Shown piece after piece: positions 56,170 to 64,000 of a stretch of DNA of 64,000 nt. This DNA comes from Hemibagrus wyckioides (lineage: Eukaryota > Chordata > Actinopteri > Siluriformes > Bagridae), in the NCBI RefSeq assembly GCF_019097595.1, contig NC_080720.1:32725352-32789351 (forward strand), given 5' to 3'. Every line of letters starts with the position of its first letter. Position 1 is the stretch's first letter. Below the pieces are notes generated by a model. That model was not told where the DNA came from and searched no databases. It worked only from the letters and a program-made list of their open reading frames with translations. The translations under genes and the position numbers were made by a program.

Positions 56170-57284
56170 AGTATGTTTCTCACCAACACAAGATCCATGG
56201 CTCACAAAATGGACGAATTGGAGCTACATATTGCCAGAGATCGCTACATCCGCTACTGCTGTATTATGATCACATCTGTGACCTGCTTCACCTGCGAATC
56301 CCCGACGCAGCAGTGCAGCTAGCTAGCCGCACTCTTCACCGCTGGGATAGAAACAAAGACTCTGGTAAGAGCAGAGGAGGGGATATGTGTATATATGTAC
56401 ACAATGACTGGTCAAACAACAGTATAATCATAGACAGCCACTGCTCTCCAGACCTAGAGTTCATGGTTGTTAAACGCCCGTTCTCTTTACCAAGAGAGCT
56501 AACAGTAGTGATTGTCACCGCAATTTATATACCACCCGACGCTAAATTTAATATAGCTCTTGCTCTCCTACTAGACGCCGTAAATAAACAGCAGCGAGCC
56601 CACCCCGACGGCGTACACATTATAGCAGGAGATTTTAATCAGGCAGAACTCAAAACTGTACTCCCACACTTCTTCCAACATGTAAATTGCTCGACCAGAG
56701 GGGAAAACACAATTGATAATGTGTACACCAACATCAAACATGCATATAGAGCCACCCCTCTCCCTCACCTAGGCCAGTCAGATCATCTCTCTCTGCTCCT
56801 TACTCCAGCATATATCTCTCTCAGAAGGAGAACAACACCACTCACAAGGACTGTGACTACATCCTCACTTCCTCAGCTCCAGGACTGTTTTGCATACACT
56901 GACTGGGATGTTTTTGAACATCATGACCTGGCTGTTCACACTGAGGCTATGCTGGTCTACATCAAGTACTGTATGGACAACATCACAGTGAATAAAATCA
57001 TCCGGGTTTTTTCCAACCAGAAACCCTGGATGACTAGACAAGTCCACAAGCTCCTTAAAGACTGTGATGTGGCCTTTAGGTCGGGTGATGGAGCTCTTTA
57101 CAGTGCTTCCAGAGCCAACCTGAAGAGAGGAATTAAGGAGGCAAAGAGGGATTACAAAAGGAGGGTAGAGGATCACTTCATAGATGGCAACCCAAGACAG
57201 GTATGGCAGGGACTCCAGCACTTAACCAACTTCAGAGGCAGCAGTGATGCAGCTGGGAACAGCTCAGCCTCACTGGCAGAGTAG
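56170..57284 (+). pseudogene. Rex1-like LINE endonuclease domain (broken)
   Basis: Starts FLTNTRSMAHKMDELELHIA, where the APE-type endonuclease begins. After a disturbed stretch (56,240-56,320) it continues RGGDMCIYVHNDW, HIIAGDFNQAELKTVLP and LGQSDHLSLLLTP (SDH catalytic motif). It ends at TAG 57,282-57,284, followed by a frame change at about 57,358. Confidence 0.7.
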
Positions 57285-57358
57285 CTGAACTGCTTTTTTG
57301 CTCGCTTCAACACACCACAGCGGCACAAAGCCACACCACCTCAGCCCAGGAGCACAAA

Positions 57359-58684
57359 GTGAGGCAGGTGCTCAGAGCAGTGAACCCACAGAAAGCTGCT
57401 GGCCCTGATGGCATTCCTGGGAAGGTGCTCAAGGGGTGTGCTGACCAGCTCTCAGGAGTCCTCACCAACCTCTTCAACCTTTCCCTGACACAAGCCTCAA
57501 TCCCATCCTGCTTGAAATCATCCACAATTATCCTCATATCTAAGAAACCAGCCACAGATAGCCTCAATGGCTATCGCCCCATCACCCTCACTCCTGTCAT
57601 CATGAAGTGCTTCGAGAGGCTGGTCCTACAGCACCTGAAGACCTGCCTCCCCTCCACCTTTGATGCACATCAGTTTGCCTACAGAGCAAACAGATCAACT
57701 GAGGACGCAATAGCCATAGCTCTTCATAATGCACTGAGCCATCTGGAACATCAGGAGAACTATGTGAGGACGCTTTTCATTGATTACAGCTCAGCATTTA
57801 ACACAATCAAACCAGACATCCTCTTCAATAAACTGATAGACCTGGGCCTCCCTTCACTCACCTGCGCTTGGATCAGAGACTTCCTGACCAACCGCCCTCA
57901 GAATGTTAAACTTGGGCCTCACATCTCCTCCACCCGCACACTCAGCATCGGCTACCCTCAGGGGTGTGTGCTGAGTCCATTGCTGTACTTCCTCTACACA
58001 TGCGATTGCTGCCAAGCCCATCATCAGAACGCCATCATCAAGTTTGCTGATGATACCACAGTGGTGGGTCTGATCACAAGGGGGGATGAGGCTGCCTATA
58101 GGGATGAGATCCTGAGACTGTCAGAGTGGTGTTCAGCGAACAACCTGGCACTGAACACCACCAAAACAAAAGAAAACATCCTTGACTTCAGAAGGCAGAG
58201 AGCAGACCCCGCTCCCCTCTACATTAATGGAGATTGTGTTGAGAGGGTTCAGACATTTAAATTCCTTGGCACCATCATCTCTGAAGATCTCACATGGTCT
58301 GCCAACACCACAGCAACCATCAAAAAGGCTCAGCAGCGCCTTCACTTCCTGAGAGTACTGAAGAAGAACAATCTGAGGGAGAAGCTGCTGGAGACCTTCT
58401 ACCACTCTGTGGTGGAGAGCCTACTGATGTACTGTATATCAGTATGGTATGGCAGCTGCACTGAGGCAGACAAGAAGGGAATACAGAGAATAATTAACAC
58501 CGCACAGAGGATCATCAGCTGCCCCCTTCCCTCCCTGAAGGATGACTCCCGCTGCCTAAACAGAGCTCAGAACATTGCAAAAGACCACTCGCACCCTGGT
58601 TCCCACCTGTTCTGTGTAGGCGCTACAGGTGCATCAAAACCCGAACAAACAGACTCAAGAATAGCTTTTTCCCCAGAGCTATAA
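57359..58684 (+). pseudogene. Rex1-like LINE reverse transcriptase
   Basis: 441 open codons in a frame different from the endonuclease. Motifs: AAGPDGIPGKVLK, LNGYRPITLTPVIMKCFERL, RTLFIDYSSAFNTIKPDIL (first Asp), GYPQGCVLSPLLYFLYT, AIIKFADDTTVVGLI (catalytic DD), FKFLGTIISEDLTW. The C-terminus (from about 58,560) is frameshifted. Polymerase motifs are intact, but no protein fused to the endonuclease could be made. Confidence 0.75.
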
Positions 58685-59036
58685 TCACACTGAACACACA
58701 CACGCACTAACCCCCCCCCCAGGCCCCCCCACCCCAGCACAACTTTTCCACTCAGTGTTCTACCAGTGCAATATCACTAATACCTCAGTGAAATATTAGG
58801 CAATTTTCACTCAGTGTAATATGTGTATTTTACCGGTACAATGTTCTACTTAATGCAACATGTATATTCTACCAGTGCAATAACTCTAATATTTCAGTGC
58901 AATATTTCTACAATATTTTATTCTATTTTATTCCATTTATTTTATTTTAATTATTTGTTTTTTTTCTTTCTGTACCTATGCACCTCAAGCAGAAGCTCTA
59001 CTATTTCGTTGTATATTGTGTAAGATGACAATAAAG
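58685..59036 (+). other. Rex1 3' UTR
   Basis: C-rich start (58,708-58,738), then repeated CAGTGCAATAT-type blocks, and AATAAA at about 59,031 before the pentanucleotide tail. Confidence 0.5.
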
Positions 59037-59063
59037 ACATTCTATTCTATTCTATTCTATTCT
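59037..59063. repeat. (ATTCT)n tail of Rex1
   Basis: Five tandem pentamers. 3' tails of this kind mark the priming end of Rex1-type elements. Confidence 0.7.
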
Positions 59064-59204
59064 TAACTCCCCCTCCTTCCAAGTGATATCGGGATTGGGA
59101 TGCTGGAGCCAGGGGAGGCCCAGAATGACCAGATTGGAAAGCAATGAGATGACAAAGAAGCTCAGCTTTTCGTGGTGAAATAGTCCAATCTGGACGTCCA
59201 GGAG

Positions 59205-60203
59205 TCATGTGCGGTGAGTCAAGAGGCCCTCGCCGATAGGTTGGTCATTAATGGCGGTCACTCGTAAAGGCGGTGTGCATGGGATGGTGAGTATGTTGTG
59301 TGCCCACACCACGCTGATGTCGATCAGGTTGACTGCAGACCCAGAGTCAATTAGCGCTATGACAGAAAAGCAAGAGTCATTGTGAAGAAAAAAGGCAGGG
59401 AGAGAAACTTTAGATGACAGCTTAACAACCTCTACCTGAGATGTGGTAGGCTTCTCCGGGCAGTGAAACACACAGTGACCAGGTTTTCCACAGTAGAAAC
59501 ATAAGTGCAGCTGGGTACAGCATGTGCGTTCCTCCTCTGAGACACGGGACCTCTCCAGTTGCATGGGCTCAGCTGTATCGTCTCTGGGAACAGGATATTC
59601 CACCATTCAGTGGGGCATGGAACAGAGCGAGGTGGTTGGAGGGCGGTGCTGGCGACGGAGATTGTCGAGGCAGATGGCCAAAGCGATGTACTGAGACAGC
59701 GTAATGTTTGTCTCGCGGCATGCCATCTCTGCTTTCAGGTCCTGATTGAGCACTTCACGAAAAACTGCCATCACACATCATTCCACCCCGACTGCGGCAC
59801 TAGCATGCGGAACTTAATTGCAAAATCTGCCGCAGTGTCCGACCCCTGGCATAATTCCAACAGCTGAACAGAAATGTCCTTAGCCCCAGCTGGGCACTCG
59901 AAGTCTTCCTTGATCAAATTGGTGAAGTAATCCACAGAAGTCTTGACTGGGGGATCTGAGTCAAAAAGCCTTGGCTGCGGTCAGCGGATCCGGGGTAACT
60001 CGTGGTAGTGGCGCGGGAGCTGTGGTGGCTGCAGATGGTTGCTGTTGGAGCTGGGCGTTGGCGTCTTGGAGCTCAGCCACCTGATCCTGATACACATGGA
60101 CCATATGTCCTAGGCGGATAACGGTGGCACGAAGATCTGCTGGATTCTCAACAGGCATAGTATCCTGTAATGAAGCACTCAAGGCAGCAGGATCAGAATC
60201 CAT
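59205..60203 (-). pseudogene. Gypsy 3 gag and protease remnant
   Basis: gag starts MDSDPAALSASLQDTMPVEN at 60,203 and has the ANAQLQQQPS helical region seen in gypsy 2. The middle is frameshifted. From 59,606 it reads EPMQLERSRVSEEER, the knuckle CFYCGKPGHCVFHCPEKP, and the protease ALIDSGSAVNLIDISVV. It ends in a stop at 59,205. Gypsy 2 has the same motifs in the same order. Confidence 0.65.
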
Positions 60204-60206
60204 AAG

Positions 60207-60490
60207 TGCAGATCTTTATTCGGAAACGACAGGCAAAAAAGCGCAACGATAAGGCAGGCAAAAAGTCAAAAACTGAAACTCTTAGTCAAAATAGGGCAGG
60301 CAAGGATCATACACAGTAGCAATCTCAAAATAGTAAATTAAGGCTTGGTACATACTCTAGGAGATGATACTACGAGTAGAACAAAGGCAAGCATGCTGTT
60401 TAAATAGCCAACAAACACCAGAAGAAAGTTCTAGATGTTAATATTCAGGGGAGGGCTCCCTCTGGTGTACAGGTTCTGCATGCATTGCTT
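60207..60490 (-). repeat. Gypsy 3 LTR
   Basis: Minus strand: GTACACCAGAGGGAGCC start region, TATTTAAACAGCATGC, and AATAAAGATCTGCA at the inner end, parallel to the gypsy 2 LTR. The outer limit is set where the 3' flank of D resumes. Confidence 0.55.
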
Positions 60491-61668
60491 CAGTGAGATT
60501 GTGTGACAATCTTGCATCCTGTGTACCAAATAAGTAATGTATCTATTGTGTTATCAATTTTCCCAGAAGTAAAGATTACAGATGGTTATTCCTACCCTGC
60601 TATAATACAGTGTTGGAGGCATAGAAATGATCAATTTTTGGTATTTGTGATGCACCGAAAATTAATTTAATTTAATTTGTTCATTAACTAAGAGTGATTG
60701 TTTATGCATGAGAGACAATTTTTAAAGTAATGATTAACATTTTCATATAATCTTTATAAAAAATTATAAAATTATATTACATATTATTTTTGTGAAAATA
60801 GTGATTCAACACACGGTTTAAAAAAGCTTTTTGCTTAGTCTATTCCAATCACCTACGGTGTGGTGGATGTGTCTCTGACAAATGTACTGTGCAACAAGTG
60901 ATTTATTTCACATTTTCAGATACAGCAGTTAGTTTAAAATAAAAGTTTGTTTAACAGTGGAATTTGAGTCTTACATTATTTAAATTGTATTCACACACAA
61001 AACATTTACACAGACTTTATAAAATGATTCTCTCAAGTCTTGGTGATCGGTCCCTATTAAACAATAAAGAAAGTAAGACATATGTTTATATAAACTACTC
61101 TTTTTGAATTTATCATTATAATCAACTTCATTATTTCCTTGATTTTGTATTACCATAGTCCCTAAATGTATGTAAATGCAGGAAATGGAATTCAAGTCAA
61201 AAACATTGTCTCCCATTTTGTGTTCCCCCACTTCTCGAAACCAAAGTTACACCCTTGGTCATACTGATGCACATATCATAGAAATAGACAAACATTTAGA
61301 AGTTACTGCATTTGGAAAGTTTATTTTTAATTGTTGTTTACTTGTTAATCATACAATTAAACATTATAGAACAGTTTAACTGCTATTGCCATCTGTAATG
61401 TTGCACTGTCATTTTACAGCAAATGCTTTCATTTATCTTACTCTTCAGTGAGAAGCTAACTACATTTCATCATCTTAGAAAATGTAAACTGCACAATGAC
61501 AATAGAGTCGAAGCAGAATACAGGGTTAAAGTTCAATGCTACATAAATGCTAATTTATTCAGAGGTGATTTTTAGACATGAAGCTGAAACAGGAAGTAAG
61601 ATTTGTCTGCAAAAGTAGGGCAAGTTTCAGAAAAGAACTAAACCACAGTAGGTGATTACAGGTGGTTG
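60491..61668 (-). other. 3' UTR and proximal 3' flank of MS4A-like gene D
   Basis: Matches 5,590-6,827 and 19,390-22,023 (without the solo LTR). Conserved AATAAA at 61,554-61,559 (minus). No coding exon. Confidence 0.55.
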
Positions 61669-61755
61669 TTATGGATCTTGGTTGAAGTAGTAATCAGGAT
61701 TGTTCATCTGCAATGTGTACATCACCTCTGTAGTCACCGCCTGTGAAAACGTCGG
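61669..61755 (-). CDS. MS4A-like gene D, last coding exon (rest beyond the right edge)
   Basis: 28 codons and TAA after acceptor [32 protein letters not shown], then PDYYFNQDP. Differs from gene B at two residues near the start. No lesion is visible, so gene D may be functional, but its other exons are not in the window. Confidence 0.7.
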   Translation of the reverse strand, partial: PTFSQAVTTEVMYTLQMNNPDYYFNQDP

Positions 61756-62289
61756 CTGTAATAGACAGATTGAGTGAAACACACACACACAATTTCATTA
61801 TTTATGCTTTATATACATGACTTGAGTTTGAGGGTGGCAAGAATGTTTAGACAAGAAATGTTTCTCAGATTATATATATATGAAGAGTTTATTTGTAAAA
61901 ACAGATAACTCCGTTTTTTTTAAACTTCAGAAATCAATCATGTTTTTTTTTATTGTGCATTCCAAGTAAGATCAATAAAACTGGAGTTGGGTTGTTTTGA
62001 TTAAGTAATAAAAAGTCTGTAAAAGTCTGTTTATATATATAGAGTATATATAATACCCGATTTTGGCTCCATGCTCTCCACCAGTTTCTCACATTGCTGT
62101 TGGGGAACTTTATATCACTCTTGATATATCATGGATTGTAACTGAGACATGCCTCTATTTTTCCAACTCCACCCACACATGCATAATTTTTAAATAACAT
62201 CTAACTTAAGTGAACCCTAAGTATGCTTAAAAGAGATTAAAATGAACAAGTGCACTTTTTTAATCACACTAGAATGCTTAATAACTTCA
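61756..62289 (-). other. Gene D last intron, proximal part
   Basis: Aligns with 6,915-7,230 of gene B, then carries a fragment of the Tc1 MITE interior (62,054-62,125) and a segment shared with 22,096-22,289 of C. Confidence 0.55.
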
Positions 62290-63580
62290 CCAAGTTATGT
62301 ATGTACCCTGTTTCCCTGAGAAGGGATTGAGACACTGCATCAAGGCTGACACTATAGGAATGTTTTTATGTGGAAGTTGAGTCTGAAGCTCTGTGTGAAA
62401 TCATGGTGATTTATCAGCTCATGTGATGAAGCAGAGTGTTCTAGAAAGACCATAAAAGGGCATCTACAAATGCCCCTAGTCAGGGTGCTGGACAAGGCAA
62501 TACGCCTAGTGGAGCGAGTTGTAATCCCTACAGGTGAATCCACAGAGTGCACCTCATGAGAGTAGGAGAAAATTACCACTACCCATCACACGGTGCTGCT
62601 TGAAGACCAGATTGCTTTTGTTGTGGTTGCCAAAGCAGATGAAAAGGAGGACCTATGTCTTGTGCTCAAGCAATAGGCCTAAGTCCCAAGAACCTGAACT
62701 GGGCACAGCAGGTGCAGTCTCTTCTGCTCCCCCAACTTGTGGGGCAGAGGGCAGAAGGCCTGCAGACAAGCCGGATGGCCGCTGTCAGAAACTCCGCAGA
62801 CTCCACTGGCTCAAAGGGGACTTGAAGAAGCCACTCCAGGACCACTTAGTGGTCATAGGAGGGGAGACATGGTCTACTGGTAAGCCTTAGCTGTCTGGCA
62901 CTATGCAGGAGGTGAGAGACCAGACAACAGGCACGTGACTCGCAGCAATGGCTGCCATGTATACCTCAATGTAGAGGGTGATAGGCCCAAAAGAGGCATG
63001 TCTGCAGGAACTCTAGCACTGTACTAATAGGTCAGTAAACTACATCTGGATGACACTGATTACATCAGAAGCAAAAGTTTGGAGAATGGAATCTAGGAAC
63101 TGGTCCCCCTCAGGGGCCAGAACAGAGGTTCTAAATCTCAGGGCAGGTGCAGAGAATCAGGTGTGGAGCACCACCCAGAAGGGAAAAGAGAAAGGCCCAG
63201 GACACAGTGGATCGACTCCTAAGAGGTGCCTGGCCAGAAATTGCCATATGCATTCCACCACCTACGGGTGGAAATGCCATTCCCCAGGCCTCAGCCCCTG
63301 CCTCAGCAGGAAGCTTGCTTTCCGATCATGTTATCTAAAGTGTCAAAAGATCTCAGTTACAGAAATCTGGTCTCTACCTAGGGCCAGATCTGGTGCACCA
63401 ACCTGAACAGGGGGCGTAAACACAGACCACCCTAATGATTGAATTAGGTGACCTTCAAAGAAGGGCATCTTCGTCGAAAGATACATGTGACAAGGGCATG
63501 CCCTAAGAGTGGGACCCTAGGTGAGAAACCGGGGTCTGTCCATATAAGAAGGGTACGAAGCTCATGGGGCATAAGCCAAG
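62290..63580. mobile_element. Long-TIR non-autonomous DNA element, copy 6
   Basis: Begins ACTTCACCAAGTTATGTATG at the same intron position as copies 2 and 4, with the CTGAGAAGGGA end block. Internal blocks near 62,740, 62,900 and 63,240-63,540 match 12,400-13,060 and 22,990-23,830. It passes into a LINE fragment near 63,580. Confidence 0.55.
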
Positions 63581-64000
63581 TTGATTTTGTGTGCTCTGCA
63601 GTCATCTTCTGTGGTGAAGAAACTAAATGGCAGGTAGTTGGGTGCCAATGATGCATTGGGTGGCTTTCACCACCCTTTGCCGTGATTTCTTTTGACACAC
63701 TGTGGAGCTGCCATACCACACTGTGATGGAGCTCATCAGGATGCTCTCAATAATGCAGAGGTAAAATTTGGTCAGGGTCTTGGGGGATGAACTATTTTTT
63801 GTCTTCTCAAGAAAGTAAAGACGCTGTTGTGCCCTCCGAACCAGTTGAGTTGAGGTGTTCTGATGCCAAGACAGATCCTCAGAGATGTGGATGCCCAGGA
63901 ACTTAAAGCTGGAGACCCGCTCTACTTTAGACCCATTGATGTAGATAGGGGAGTGTCTGCTGCTGTTAGATTTCTGGAAGTCCACAATGAGTTCTTTGGT
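63580..64000 (-). pseudogene. Rex1-like LINE RT C-terminal fragment (runs off the edge)
   Basis: Minus strand: SPIYINGSKVERVSSFKFLG, IHISEDLSWHQN, RRAQQRLYFLEKTKNSSSPK and SSITVWYGSSTVCQKKSRQR. This corresponds to residues downstream of the catalytic DD in the LINE at 57,359-58,684. It is a different, diverged copy. Confidence 0.7.

Larger units (their letters stand above)
55829..59063 (+). mobile_element. Rex1-like LINE
   Basis: Plus strand. An untranslated/ORF start region leads to an endonuclease (56,313-57,284), an RT (57,359-58,684), a short 3' UTR and an (ATTCT)n tail (59,037-59,063), typical of Rex1-type 3' ends. It cleanly separates two parts of gypsy 3 pol. Several breaks make it inactive. 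Confidence 0.75.
55541..60490 (-). mobile_element. Ty3/gypsy retrotransposon 3 remnant, split by a Rex1 LINE
   Basis: Minus strand, related to gypsy 2. LTR (about 60,490-60,207), gag start at 60,203, zinc knuckle and protease (59,606-59,205), the protease/RT linker (GLPWLQHPNPDITW, about 59,080), then the Rex1 insertion, then the RT N-terminal part (55,826-55,541: [23 protein letters not shown]). The remaining pol and 3' LTR are absent. Confidence 0.7.

Noticed and set aside
1..64000. CRISPR array or bacterial-type operon
   Set aside because: No short direct repeats with regular spacers; all genes are spliced or retroelement-derived.

Overview
The window looks like a piece of a ray-finned fish chromosome, possibly a catfish (that last step is weak). 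It has spliced genes with GT/AG junctions, long introns, AT-rich spacers and microsatellites. Its mobile elements are typical of fish: several Tc1/mariner families, L2-like and Rex1-like LINEs, a tRNA-like SINE, Ty3/gypsy elements and long-TIR non-autonomous DNA elements. Nothing is arranged like a bacterial operon.

The host content is a tandem array of membrane-spanning 4-domains subfamily A (MS4A)-like genes, all on the minus strand. Unit A contributes only a non-coding first exon at the left edge (about 57-165). Unit B (6,828-17,990) has six coding exons that join in one frame into a 172-residue four-helix protein. Unit C (22,024-30,165) is a pseudogene: exon 1 is missing and two exons carry frameshifts. 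Unit D shows only its last exon (61,669-61,755); the rest lies beyond the right edge. The units share conserved 3' flanks and carry copies of one long-TIR repeat family at equivalent places, so that repeat arrived before the duplications.

Layout: 1-5,220 exon 1 of A, then a long-TIR repeat split by repeat X; 5,225-6,827 3' flank of B; 6,828-17,990 gene B, whose last intron holds a Tc1 pile-up (7,277-11,577) and a 3.4-kb long-TIR element; 18,165-19,020 long-TIR repeat; 19,020-22,023 3' flank of C with a probable 1.47-kb solo LTR; 22,024-30,165 pseudogene C; 30,766-36,013 an L2-like LINE holding a SINE; 36,160-36,464 the start of the 3' flank of D. About 24 kb of inserted mobile DNA (36,467 to about 60,490) then interrupts that flank: a Tc1 remnant, a 5.4-kb inverted repeat with a C14orf93-like gene relic in each arm, repeat X, a gypsy element with a second gypsy inside it, and a third gypsy relic split by a Rex1 LINE. 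The flank resumes at about 60,490 and runs into the last exon of D.

The most unusual structure is the inverted repeat at 38,021-43,431. Its two arms (about 1.8 kb each) carry the same multi-exon gene relic, divergently oriented. The arms are almost identical near the centre and more diverged outward, and one arm is split by a later Tc1 insertion. All similarities were judged by eye; no database search or alignment was run.
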